Part shown: positions 1 to 9,413 of the stretch, one piece after another
Numbering within the stretch: the stretch's first letter is position 1
Layout of the letters: every line of letters starts with the position of its first letter
Translations under genes and position numbers: made by a program
Source: an uncultured Bacteroidales bacterium
GTDB lineage: Bacteria > Bacteroidota > Bacteroidia > Bacteroidales > P3
NCBI GenBank assembly: GCA_946406015.1
Contig: CAMJJD010000005.1
Span: 1-64,000 of the forward strand
DNA length: 64,000 bases
Direction: 5' to 3'
Notes under the pieces: model-generated
The model's database searches: none
Seen by the model: only the letters and a program-made list of their open reading frames with translations
Told to the model about the DNA's origin: nothing

Positions 1-29
1 TTAAGCTTCGAGCTTTAAGGTTTTTAATT

Positions 30-54
30 CCCCCCCCCCCCCCCCCCCCCCCCC
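30..54. repeat. 25-nt poly-C homopolymer tract just upstream of, or inside, a truncated acyltransferase ORF
   Basis: Direct reading: uninterrupted C run at 30-54. The downstream ORF begins mid-domain (FFKSRSLRLMVPYF). Confidence 0.9.
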
Positions 55-60
55 AGTTCT

Positions 61-819
61 GTGTCTAACTTCTTTAAATCCAGAAGTCTAAGGCTTATGG
101 TTCCTTATTTTACGTTCTCTGTAGTTTCATTAGGACTTAGAATCTTATTTTCATCTTTTACAAGAAGTGAGTTTAGTATTAACGATGGAATTATTGGAAT
201 TCTATGTTATGGTAAATTCTTTTGGTTTGTATATGTTCTATTTTTTATCCTGCTATTTATGGAATTAGTTCGCAAATTTAAATATGGTCTCTTGCTGATG
301 GCAGTTATAGGAATCTTTCTTTATTCGTTGAACATCGAACTATTTAGATTGAGCCAAATGGGCTTTTTTACATTGTTTGCAGTAGTAGGTTATTTACTAT
401 CGCCATTCCGTAATAAGTTAGTCTCTATGTTGCATAACTTCTGGGTGCCTGTTGTTTTGTTGATATTGTTAATGGGTTTATTTTTCTATGTTCCGCCAGT
501 GTATTTCACGACTAAATATCTTCATCGAGTACTGATGGCATGGGCTGGTATTGGGACTATGTATAGTCTTTCTCTGCACCCTATTAATAATAAGAAATTG
601 AGTGGCATAATAAATCACTTTAGTAAGTATTCCTTACAATATTATCTAATACACATGATAGTATCATTGCCTTGCTACTATGTTGTAGCAACTATGCATT
701 TTAGTGTCGGAATCATATGTGTGATGTTAAATTTCGTAATTATAACCTTTGTTTCCTTTTGTGTTTTGGAATGTCTGTTGAGGATGAAATGGTGTTATAA
801 GTTGATTGGAATTAAATAA
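61..819 (+). CDS. Acyltransferase family 3-like membrane protein, N-terminus missing (partial or out of frame)
   Basis: Hydrophobic multi-TM protein; 'FFKSRSLRLMVPYF' resembles the internal [FI]KKRxxRLLxPYxxx motif of acyltransferase_3 proteins; the usual first ~80 residues are absent. Confidence 0.6.
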   Translation: MSNFFKSRSLRLMVPYFTFSVVSLGLRILFSSFTRSEFSINDGIIGILCYGKFFWFVYVLFFILLFMELVRKFKYGLLLMAVIGIFLYSLNIELFRLSQMGFFTLFAVVGYLLSPFRNKLVSMLHNFWVPVVLLILLMGLFFYVPPVYFTTKYLHRVLMAWAGIGTMYSLSLHPINNKKLSGIINHFSKYSLQYYLIHMIVSLPCYYVVATMHFSVGIICVMLNFVIITFVSFCVLECLLRMKWCYKLIGIK

Positions 820-829
820 CAATTGTATT

Positions 830-2107
830 ATGAGTTTAGAGCAGAAAATCAATTACCAACTTAACAAATATCCAGGTATAAAGAAAGGGGTAAAGCGTTT
901 ATACCAGTTGGCTATGTACGCTATATCCTCCAAGATTAAGTCAGAGGGTAATGTTGTACATATATCGCCTAATGACCATAATAACGAGTATTTTTTTGGT
1001 TATTATGACAAGAGTCCTTGGGATATATCAGGCAGATATATGATTTGTATGAGAGCAAGGGATACGTGGAGTGAACCAGATCCAGATGATACGGCAGACA
1101 TATTGTTACTTGATTCAGAAGGTGAGCAAAAGGTATTAAATATTGCTACTACTCATACATGGAACGTGCAGCAAGGCTGTATGGCGCAGTGGTTAGGGCC
1201 TGAGTTTAAAACAAAGATTATCTACAATGATTTACGAGAGGGTAACTATTGCTCGATAGTCTTTGACATTGAGACTAAAGAAGAACGAGTGTTACCTTTG
1301 CCAGTATATACTGTATCGAGTGATGGTAAGACGGCACTATCGTTAGATTTTTCTCGGTTACATAACCTAAGACCTGGGTATGGATATTCTGCTTTGTCTG
1401 AAAAGACAAAAGGAGTGGCATTGCCGGATGAGACTTGTATCTGTAAGATGGATGTTGAGACAGGAGAAGTGGTAGAGTTGTTTAAGTATACTGACTTTGC
1501 AAGGTTCCAACCAAGACCGGAAATGTTGGAAAATGGTAGCGTACATAAAGTGAACCATCTGATGCTATCGCCTAATGGTAAACGCTTTATGGTGCTGTAT
1601 CGTTGGTTTATTGGGCAACGTAAATACACAAGGCTGATTACCTGTAATGTGGATGGCACGGATATGTATTTGCTAAGCGATGATGATATGGTTTCTCATT
1701 GCTATTGGAAAGACGATGAGCACATCATTGCATTCGAGAACAAGCATAATGAGGGCACTGGTTATTATTTAATGAAAGATAAAACACAGGAGTATACACA
1801 CCTTTGGCCACAACTGAGCAATGATGGGCATCCAAGTTATTGCCCTACGGATAAGAGCCTTGTAGTGTTGGATACTTACCCTGATAGGGCAAGAATACAG
1901 GAAGTAAAAGTGGCAAGAGATACGGACGTGGAGGGCAAGGATATAAAAGTTCTAGCACGTGTGTTTGCTCCATTCAAATATGATAATGACACTCGTTGTG
2001 ACCTGCACCCACGTTGGAGCAGGGATGGAAAGAAAATTTGTTTCGATGCTTGTTTTGAAGGGCACAGGGGACTTTACGTCGTGGACGTAAAGTCGGTTCA
2101 AGGTTAA
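830..2107 (+). CDS. Polysaccharide-locus beta-propeller-like protein (uncharacterised)
   Basis: ORF with repeated WD/TolB-like strands (SPNGKRFMVLYRW, HPRWSRDGKKICFD), inside a glycan locus. Confidence 0.5.
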   Translation: MSLEQKINYQLNKYPGIKKGVKRLYQLAMYAISSKIKSEGNVVHISPNDHNNEYFFGYYDKSPWDISGRYMICMRARDTWSEPDPDDTADILLLDSEGEQKVLNIATTHTWNVQQGCMAQWLGPEFKTKIIYNDLREGNYCSIVFDIETKEERVLPLPVYTVSSDGKTALSLDFSRLHNLRPGYGYSALSEKTKGVALPDETCICKMDVETGEVVELFKYTDFARFQPRPEMLENGSVHKVNHLMLSPNGKRFMVLYRWFIGQRKYTRLITCNVDGTDMYLLSDDDMVSHCYWKDDEHIIAFENKHNEGTGYYLMKDKTQEYTHLWPQLSNDGHPSYCPTDKSLVVLDTYPDRARIQEVKVARDTDVEGKDIKVLARVFAPFKYDNDTRCDLHPRWSRDGKKICFDACFEGHRGLYVVDVKSVQG

Positions 2108-2113
2108 AGGATA

Positions 2114-2941
2114 ATGGTTATGGTTGAAAACAAAATAGGAGTATTATTACCTGTCTATAAAAAGGATAGCATAGCGTTTCTGAAGAAGTCTGTCGGGAGT
2201 ATTCTCGGGCAGACATTGCAGGATTTCCATATTTATATTGGCGTTGATGGGCCGGTAGGAGAAGAATTAGATGAATGCCTGAAGAAGATGAATGAAGAGG
2301 CCAACATCACCGTTGTACGCTTCGAGGTGAATCGTGGACTGGCCTGTGTGTTGAACGACTTGATTGCCATCTGCAAGAAGGAAGGGTATGAGTATTATGC
2401 ACGCATGGATGCAGATGATATATCGTTGCCGGACAGGTTTGAGAAGCAGGTGAAGTATCTGGAGGAACATGCAGATGTAGATGTGGTGGGCGGTGCCATA
2501 GAGGAGATTGATGGTAATGATAATCTGCGTGGAAAATACGTGGAGTACCCATTGATGCACGACGATTGCAGAAAATTCTTCCGTTATCGTGACCCTCTGG
2601 CGCATCCGGCAGTGATGTTCAGAGCACGGTTTTTTGAGAAGGTGGCTACCGGCTACAGGAATGAGTACCGCAAGAACCAGGACACGATGCTGTGGTTTGA
2701 CGGATTCATGAATGGCTGTGTGTTCGCCAATGTGAAGGATACGGTGCTGCATTTCCGTGTGAATGATGATTTCTATAATCGCAGGAACGGATGGAAACGT
2801 GCGAAGCAGATGCTTCGAGACAGGTTGAAGATGAACAAGGCTTTAGGATATGACCTTTCTGCTAATCTGTTTGCATTTGGCATGTTTTGTATGACGGTAT
2901 CGCCGTCGTGGGTTAAGAGGTTTTTATATAAGATAAGGTAG
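2114..2941 (+). CDS. Glycosyltransferase family 2
   Basis: N-terminal VLLPVYKKDS...SVGSILGQTLQDFHIYIGVDG and ARMDADDISLPDRF, the GT2 nucleotide-binding/DxD motif. Confidence 0.9.
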   Translation: MVMVENKIGVLLPVYKKDSIAFLKKSVGSILGQTLQDFHIYIGVDGPVGEELDECLKKMNEEANITVVRFEVNRGLACVLNDLIAICKKEGYEYYARMDADDISLPDRFEKQVKYLEEHADVDVVGGAIEEIDGNDNLRGKYVEYPLMHDDCRKFFRYRDPLAHPAVMFRARFFEKVATGYRNEYRKNQDTMLWFDGFMNGCVFANVKDTVLHFRVNDDFYNRRNGWKRAKQMLRDRLKMNKALGYDLSANLFAFGMFCMTVSPSWVKRFLYKIR

Positions 2942-2947
2942 TTTTAG

Positions 2948-3541
2948 ATGAAAAGATTATTTGATATAGTTGCAAGTGGGCTTGGATTAATAGTACTGAG
3001 CCCATTGTTCTTGATACTTGCTATTTGGATTAAACTGGATAGTAAGGGACCAGTATTCTACCGTCAGGTACGTGTGGGCAGGTATAACAAGGACTTCCGT
3101 ATCTTTAAGTTCCGCTCAATGAGGGTGGGATCGGATAAGGGAAGTCTGGTTACCATTGGGGGAAGAGACCCTCGCGTGACTAAATCTGGGTATTGGATTC
3201 GTAAGTTCAAATTGGATGAACTGCCACAGCTTATCAATGTTTTCATTGGTGATATGTCTCTGGTTGGTCCACGTCCGGAAGTGCGTCACTATGTTGACTA
3301 TTGGACTCCAGAGCAAATGCACGTGTTGGATGTCCGTCCCGGAATTACTGATCCTGCCTCCATCAAGTTTCGTAATGAGAATGAACTGATGGAACAGGCA
3401 GAAGACCCAGAGAAGTATTACATCGAGGTCATTATGCAGGAGAAAATCAAACTGTACTTGGAGTATGTGGAGAAGCATAATTTCTTTTATGACCTTGGTT
3501 TGATTTTCAAGACATTCTGGGTGATAGTTAAAGAACGATAA
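2948..3541 (+). CDS. Initiating sugar transferase (WcaJ/EpsL-like)
   Basis: [21 protein letters not shown]...[12 protein letters not shown]...FKFRSM...[22 protein letters not shown], the bacterial sugar transferase signature. Confidence 0.95.
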   Translation: MKRLFDIVASGLGLIVLSPLFLILAIWIKLDSKGPVFYRQVRVGRYNKDFRIFKFRSMRVGSDKGSLVTIGGRDPRVTKSGYWIRKFKLDELPQLINVFIGDMSLVGPRPEVRHYVDYWTPEQMHVLDVRPGITDPASIKFRNENELMEQAEDPEKYYIEVIMQEKIKLYLEYVEKHNFFYDLGLIFKTFWVIVKER

Positions 3542-3613
3542 CCTTGACGTTCACTATAACGTTCTTGAGACTTCGGAACAAGCGGGCAGAGCCCGAGCGG
3601 ACTTTGGGATACG

Positions 3614-4780
3614 ATGAGAGACAAAACAATTGAGGCATTCTTCGCACTGGTAAGGGCTGGACTGTGGGGGGAGGCTGACGCCAACCTTAACCTTAACGCT
3701 AACGATAACCTTTTTGAGGGTGTAGAATGGGAGAAGATATATCAGCTGGCACAGGAACAATCTGTTCATGGGCTTGTGCTTGCTGGATTAGAGTATTCTG
3801 ACCTAAAACCGCCAAAAGAGTTGCTATTGCAGTGGATTGGCGAGGTGCAGATGATTGAGCAGCGGAACAAAGCAATGAATGTGTATATTGCAGAACTCAT
3901 TGAAGGAATGATGTCGGAGGGTATATACACTTTGCTTGTGAAAGGTCAGGGATTAGCTCAATGTTACAATCGTCCTAATTGGAGGTCGTCTGGTGATGTG
4001 GACTTGTTGCTGAGTAAAGATAACTATGAGAAAGCTAAGGCATTTATCTTGCCAAAGGGCGTGTTAACAGAGCCGGAGGAGGCGGGAAAGAAACACCTTG
4101 CCATGCAAGTGGGGCAATGGGCAGTAGAACTACACGGGACATTGCGAGTGGGGCTGTCCAAAAGGGTGGATAGAATGCTGGATAAAGTGCAGTATGATAT
4201 CTTATATGGTGGACAGGTGCGGTCATGGATGAATGAACGGACGCAAGTTTTCTTGCCAGCTGCAAATGAGGATGTGGTGTACGTTTTTGCTCATATCCTG
4301 CAGCACTTTTATAAAGGTGGTATTGGGTTGAGACAGATTTGCGACTGGTGCAGACTACTTTATACATATAGGGATTCACTGAACTGCGAACTTTTGGAAC
4401 AAAGGATTAAACGTGCTGGGCTGATGAGCGAATGGAAGGTATTCGGAGCTTTGGCAATAGAATACCTAGGTTTCCCGAAGGATTCTATGCCGCTCCTCGA
4501 TGTAAGATGTAAGAAGGAAGATGGCAGATGTGAGATTGATGCTAGTCTTAGAAAGAAGGCTGATAAGATATGTGAGTTCATACTTGAAGTAGGGAACTTT
4601 GGACATAACAGAGATAATTCATATTTCCAAAAGCATTCATATTTTGTACAGAAATGTATATCTGCATGGAAAAGAGTGAAAGACTTGTGCAGGCACGCTA
4701 CAATATTCCCACTCAGCTCTGTGCGGTTTTTCATTGGTATCATGCATAATGGAATTGTTTCTGCAGCAAGAGGAGAATAG
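3614..4780 (+). CDS. Nucleotidyltransferase family protein (NTP_transf_5-like) of glycan loci
   Basis: LLVKGQGLAQCYNRPNWRSSGDVDLLL resembles the 'KG..la..yp.p..R..gDiDll' motif. Confidence 0.75.
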   Translation: MRDKTIEAFFALVRAGLWGEADANLNLNANDNLFEGVEWEKIYQLAQEQSVHGLVLAGLEYSDLKPPKELLLQWIGEVQMIEQRNKAMNVYIAELIEGMMSEGIYTLLVKGQGLAQCYNRPNWRSSGDVDLLLSKDNYEKAKAFILPKGVLTEPEEAGKKHLAMQVGQWAVELHGTLRVGLSKRVDRMLDKVQYDILYGGQVRSWMNERTQVFLPAANEDVVYVFAHILQHFYKGGIGLRQICDWCRLLYTYRDSLNCELLEQRIKRAGLMSEWKVFGALAIEYLGFPKDSMPLLDVRCKKEDGRCEIDASLRKKADKICEFILEVGNFGHNRDNSYFQKHSYFVQKCISAWKRVKDLCRHATIFPLSSVRFFIGIMHNGIVSAARGE

Positions 4781-4824
4781 CGGCAAAGCCGGACGTTGAC
4801 GCTAACCTTAACGATGACTAGGTA

Positions 4825-5223
4825 ATGAAGGTAATTGATGCCACATTGTTAGATAAGGTTTCTGCACAAGCAAAAGAATCTCCCCGTCTGCGGATGAACT
4901 ATAACTTCCATCAGTCGCTGGATGATAAGTGTCATCGATTCCTGAATGCTGTGGAGCCAGGAACGAAGGTTGAGATACATCGTCATCCGACGAAAGATGA
5001 GTCGTTTGTATTGCTTCGTGGTAGAGTTCGGGTGAATACCTACAATGATGATGGTACAGTGATAGAAAGCGTAATCCTCTGCCCAGAAGAAGGACTCTAC
5101 GGAGTGGATATTCCCAAGGGCGTCTGGCATAATGTGGAATGCTTGGAGTCTGGAAGTGTATTCTTTGAATGTAAGGAAGGGCCGTATGTGCCTCACGATG
5201 CCGAGGGCATCTTGAAAGTTTAG
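4825..5223 (+). CDS. wbuC: WbuC family cupin-fold metalloprotein (copy 1)
   Basis: RLRMNYNFHQSLDDKCHRFLNAVEPGTKVEIHRHPTKDESFVLLRGRVRV...FECKEGPYVPHDAEGIL. Confidence 0.85.
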   Translation: MKVIDATLLDKVSAQAKESPRLRMNYNFHQSLDDKCHRFLNAVEPGTKVEIHRHPTKDESFVLLRGRVRVNTYNDDGTVIESVILCPEEGLYGVDIPKGVWHNVECLESGSVFFECKEGPYVPHDAEGILKV

Positions 5224-5325
5224 AATTGAGGGTTGAGGGATAGTTCAAAGTTGAGAGTATGACAGGTACAACGCTATACAATAGATTAATTACGGTTCAT
5301 TGTTAATGGCTAATTGTTCACGGTT

Positions 5326-5508
5326 ATGACAGATACATCATTAGAAGAAAGACTGCAATCTTTTATTGAGAGCGAAGGAAAAGCATGTTCTTTCGATCCT
5401 GAGTTGATAACTCCAGAGTATGTGTATAGGATGTGGGGAGGAAGCGTTGCGATAGATGAAATCGCAACGGGACTTACGGAATTACGAAGACACGGATATA
5501 ATTTTTAA
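5326..5508 (+). CDS. Small conserved protein (~60 aa), copy 1
   Basis: MTDTSLEERLQSFIESEGKACSFDPELITPEYVYRMWGG; near-identical copy at 6660-6839. Confidence 0.65.
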   Translation: MTDTSLEERLQSFIESEGKACSFDPELITPEYVYRMWGGSVAIDEIATGLTELRRHGYNF

Positions 5509-5527
5509 CAAATACTAGAAGGGAAAG

Positions 5528-6589
5528 ATGGAAAAGATAGATTTGAATGGAAAAAAGATATTAGTTACCGGTCATGCTGGATTCATTGGCAGCAATCTGG
5601 TGAATCGTCTCTTCCACGATATGAAGGAGGGGACTATAGTAGGTATTGACAACCTAAACAACTATTATGACCCTAGGCTCAAGGACTATCGTCTTGAGCA
5701 GTTAAAAGCTATCAGTGAAAAGTGCAAGGTTAACTATGTGTCTGTTGTTGGCTCCATAGCTGACAAGGGGTTGATTGATAAGCTTTTTGCTGAATACAAG
5801 TTTGACATTGTGGTCAATCTTGCTGCTCAAGCAGGTGTGCGCTACAGTATTGAGAATCCGGATGTGTACATTGAGAGCAACATCATAGGGTTCTATAACA
5901 TTCTTGAGGCGTGCCGTCATAATCCAGTTGAGCATTTGGTGTATGCTTCTTCAAGTTCTGTTTATGGCGGTAATAAGAAGGTGCCGTTCAGCACGGAAGA
6001 TAGGGTAGACAATCCCGTGAGCCTGTATGCTGCAACGAAGAAGAGTAACGAGTTGATGGCGCACTGTTACAGCAAGCTGTATAACATTCCTTCTACAGGC
6101 CTCAGATTTTTCACGGTCTATGGTCCTGCTGGTCGTCCTGATATGGCATATTTTGGTTTCACAAATAAGCTATTGAAAGGAGAGACCATCCAGATTTATA
6201 ACTACGGTAATTGCCGCAGGGACTTCACTTATGTAGATGATATCGTAGAAGGTATCGTACGCGTGATGGCAGGCGCACCTGAACGCAAGAATGGAGAGGA
6301 CGGTCTGCCCGTGCCTCCTTATGCCGTTTACAACATTGGTGGCGGTCAGCCGGAGAACCTGCTGGACTTTGTGAACATCCTACAAGAGGAGTTGGTGCGT
6401 GCCGGTGTGCTGCCCAAGGATTACGACTTCGAGGCGCATAAGGAGCTGGTTCCTATGCAACCTGGGGACGTGCCAACAACTTATGCTGATTCTGAAGCCT
6501 TGCAACGGGATTATGGATTTACACCTAAGATTACGTTGAGAGAAGGTTTGAGAAAGTTTTCTGAGTGGTATAAAGAGTATTACGGGTAA
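5528..6589 (+). CDS. NAD-dependent epimerase, UDP-glucuronate 4-epimerase-like
   Basis: KKILVTGHAGFIGSNLVNRL (GxxGxxG), SLYAATKKSNE (YxxxK), GLRFFTVYGPAGRPDMA. Confidence 0.93.
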   Translation: MEKIDLNGKKILVTGHAGFIGSNLVNRLFHDMKEGTIVGIDNLNNYYDPRLKDYRLEQLKAISEKCKVNYVSVVGSIADKGLIDKLFAEYKFDIVVNLAAQAGVRYSIENPDVYIESNIIGFYNILEACRHNPVEHLVYASSSSVYGGNKKVPFSTEDRVDNPVSLYAATKKSNELMAHCYSKLYNIPSTGLRFFTVYGPAGRPDMAYFGFTNKLLKGETIQIYNYGNCRRDFTYVDDIVEGIVRVMAGAPERKNGEDGLPVPPYAVYNIGGGQPENLLDFVNILQEELVRAGVLPKDYDFEAHKELVPMQPGDVPTTYADSEALQRDYGFTPKITLREGLRKFSEWYKEYYG

Positions 6590-6659
6590 CAGTTAACGGT
6601 TCATGACAACTTAGGTTAATGGTTCACGGTTCAGGGTTAATGGTTAATTGTTCATGGTT

Positions 6660-6839
6660 ATGACAGATACATCATTAGAAGAAAGACTGCAATCATTTGT
6701 TGAGAGCGAAGGAAAATCATGTTCTTTCGATCCTGAGTTGATAACTCCGGAGTATGTGTATAGGATGTGGGGAGGGAAATACTCGATTGAGGAAATCGAG
6801 AATGGATTTGCGGAATTAAGGAATAAAGGAAGCATTTAA
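6660..6839 (+). CDS. Small conserved protein (~59 aa), copy 2
   Basis: MTDTSLEERLQSFVESEGKSCSFDPELITPEYVYRMWGG; paralogue of 5326-5508 with a diverged C-terminus. Confidence 0.65.
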   Translation: MTDTSLEERLQSFVESEGKSCSFDPELITPEYVYRMWGGKYSIEEIENGFAELRNKGSI

Positions 6840-6859
6840 GGTTAATGTTTTTTGGTTAA

Positions 6860-8149
6860 GTGAAAAGAGTTAATCCATATATACTCTCTACGCTGAAGCA
6901 CAGGTTTGATGAACAGGTGTCAGAAGCTGATATACTGGGCTGGCTTTATAATTTTTAGGAGCAGGATTGGGAGGTGGCTCTCGTGCTGATAAATCAGGTA
7001 ACATTCTATTCTGAACATAGGATGTCTGCAATTCTAGAAAACGGTCTTAAGAAAATAATTATACATCAATATCAGTACAACTCCAAGATATTAATATGCC
7101 CAATAGGAGGTGTTGGAAAGAGTGGTGGCGTAATGGCATATATTGTGAGAAAGTTGATGGGTAGATTTAGCAGGGTAAGGTGGGATTTCTATGATGAAGG
7201 GAAACTATTAAAAGATGAGCCGTATAAAGTTGTTTTGCTGGACGACTTTGTGGGAACAGGAGGTAGTGCGTTGAAACTGTATGAAGAGGTAAAAGGAAAG
7301 ATGCCAAAGGGTTCTATGTATTATTGCCTATGTGTAGCCTGTATGGAAAGAGGCGCAAAGAGGTTGGAAGATGAAGGAATTAAAGTTTTAGGTGACAATC
7401 ATAAACCTGCATTTGCTTACCGACAATCTGTTTTTGGCTATCCGGCCAAGATGAAATATATCAAAGCTTTTGCGGAGAAATATGGCAATCTGCTTTATGC
7501 AAAAAAGCCATATGTGAAAGGAATGGATTTATATGTAGGACCACTTGGTTATGGCAATTGTCAATCATTGGTGGTTTTTGACCATACTACGCCCAATAAC
7601 ACACTTCCCATTTTGTGGGAGAGTAAGTTTAGAAGTGATAGACATGAAAGATGGAACCCCCTGTTTCCAAGGAGACTATATGATAGAACAAAACGTCAGA
7701 ATGACTTTGAACGGAGAAAATATCTATGGCTGAGCATTGCAATGAAATTAACTGCGGGGCGAGTGGATAAACCATTTAATGACTATAGCCATGATGCATT
7801 GTTGTTGCTTGGACTACTGTTCTGTAAAGTGCAAAGAAGGTCAGAAGCATATATGTGTGTGATGCTAGAGGTGACACAACAAGAACTTGAAAGAATTCGC
7901 TTGAAAGCAAAAGATTTGAGGTTTTTAGATGATAGAGGTAATGTGACAGAGGAAGGACGGCAACTATACAAACAGATAAGAAGAACGGAAAGTAAAAAGA
8001 CCGACTTTGTGGTAAACGTGTCGGACGAAAAGTATGTTTTGAAACCATATATCCCTAAGGAGTTTCTTGGGGTTTCACGTTATAAAACTATTAGCGCAAG
8101 CTCAAATAATCAGTTTAATTTTGAGAATATTACAGCCCCTTGGCTGTGA
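6860..8149 (+). pseudogene. Retron-associated phosphoribosyltransferase-like effector with C-terminal winged helix, interrupted by in-frame TAG at 6956-6958 (ORF track shows only the downstream part, 6974-8149)
   Basis: PRPP-loop-like VVLLDDFVGTGGSAL; wHTH-like C-terminus FLDDRGNVTEEGRQLYKQI; the same frame reads GTG AAA AGA ... TTT TAG GAG CAG GAT, giving MKRVNPYILSTLKHRFDEQVSEADILGWLYNF*EQDWEVALVLINQVTFYSEHRM. Adjacent to a retron RT. Confidence 0.7.
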
Positions 8150-8245
8150 GAGTAACGTAAAGTGACATTATACAGATAATTATGACAGCCCGTAGTGCAG
8201 TCATAATTACCTGCCTATCGGCAGGGTTTCTGGTAAGAGTAATAT
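8127..8245 (+). ncRNA. Candidate retron msr-msd ncRNA region, overlapping the effector 3' end and abutting the RT
   Basis: ATATTAC (8127-8133) complements GTAATAT (8239-8245) as an a1/a2-like pair; enclosed perfect hairpins TAATTATGAC-N13-GTCATAATTA (8177-8209) and CCTGCC-tatc-GGCAGG (8210-8225); further hairpin ACAGCC-cctt-GGCTGT (8132-8147). Confidence 0.35.
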
Positions 8246-8250
8246 GTTTT

Positions 8251-9348
8251 ATGACGGATTTCCCGAGAGACTCCTTTTTAGAAGCAACCAAAGACTGTCA
8301 ACCTGATTTCCGGCGGGTAACGGTTGAATATATAGACAGACTGACGAAGGAAAAAGTGCCAGTGGTCTTCTCACTAAAGCATTTGGCAGAACAGTTAGGG
8401 ATAGATTATATTGCCTTGAGAGATTTAGTTCGAGATAGAGATGGCTATTATACATATTACTTGATTAAGAAAAAAAGCGGGGGAAAGAGGAGAATAGTTG
8501 TGCCATATGAAAACCTTAAACGTATACAGCGGTGGATATTGGACAATATATTGGAAAAGCAGACTGTCCATCCGTGTTGTAAGGGTTTCATTAAGGGTAG
8601 TAATACTCTGGGGAATGCCAAAGCTCATGTTGGTAAGAAGTATATCAGGAAATTTGATCTAAAAGATTTCTTCGAAAGCATTGATGTGAGGCGGGTGTAT
8701 GGAGTATTTAGGGAGATTGGTTACTCACCTGCAGTTAGTTACGACCTTGCTTCGTTATGTACCATCAAAATAAGTGATGGGAAATACAATGCAATGCCTC
8801 AATACAAGAAACTCTGGTTCGGTCATCTGAATGCAATTTTTTATCCTGTTTTAGCACAAGGAGCCCCTACAAGTCCTGCACTGTCGAACTTAATATGTAG
8901 AAAGCTGGATGCTCGGATGGAAAAATATGCTATAAAAAATGGCCTAAACTATTCTCGATATGCTGATGATATGACATTTTCTGGAGATGATTTGACAAAA
9001 CTGCCCAAATCATCATTTATATTGAAAATTGTGAGTGAGGAAGGATTGAAACTGAATCATAAGAAAACTGGAACATACGGAAGAGACAGCAGACAGGAGG
9101 TGACAGGTGTGCTAGTGGATGGTAATAAGCCAAGAGTTCCACAGAAGTTTAAAAGGCAGATATATAGGCATCTTCATTTTTGCAAAAAATATGGTACATG
9201 GCAGCATTTTGATCATATAATGCCTGGTGTAGGATATGCACGGCAATGGTTGTATGGAAAAATATACTATGTAAACTCTATTGAACCCGATGAAGGTAAG
9301 AAAATGCTAGCTTTGGCGAATAACTTGGATTGGGGGCTAATGATGTGA
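8251..9348 (+). CDS. Retron reverse transcriptase
   Basis: Domain X NAKAH (NAXXH, 8614-8628), QGAPTSPALSN, YADD (8959-8970), VTG (9100-9108). ATG at 8251 is preferred over the ORF-track start because the upstream DNA forms hairpins. Confidence 0.92.
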   Translation: MTDFPRDSFLEATKDCQPDFRRVTVEYIDRLTKEKVPVVFSLKHLAEQLGIDYIALRDLVRDRDGYYTYYLIKKKSGGKRRIVVPYENLKRIQRWILDNILEKQTVHPCCKGFIKGSNTLGNAKAHVGKKYIRKFDLKDFFESIDVRRVYGVFREIGYSPAVSYDLASLCTIKISDGKYNAMPQYKKLWFGHLNAIFYPVLAQGAPTSPALSNLICRKLDARMEKYAIKNGLNYSRYADDMTFSGDDLTKLPKSSFILKIVSEEGLKLNHKKTGTYGRDSRQEVTGVLVDGNKPRVPQKFKRQIYRHLHFCKKYGTWQHFDHIMPGVGYARQWLYGKIYYVNSIEPDEGKKMLALANNLDWGLMM

Positions 9349-9413
9349 ACGATTATTATTTGACGATAACTGTTAGAAACAAACAAATATAAAATTCATA
9401 GAGTTGTAGAATT

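Noticed and set aside
8182-8250. Using the ORF-track start (8182) for the retron RT
   Set aside because: The segment folds into two perfect hairpins and the encoded residues look unlike an RT N-terminus; ATG 8251 fits better.
8251-9348. Group II intron or diversity-generating retroelement RT
   Set aside because: NAXXH and VTG retron hallmarks are present; no maturase domain, intron ends or variable/template repeat pair were seen.
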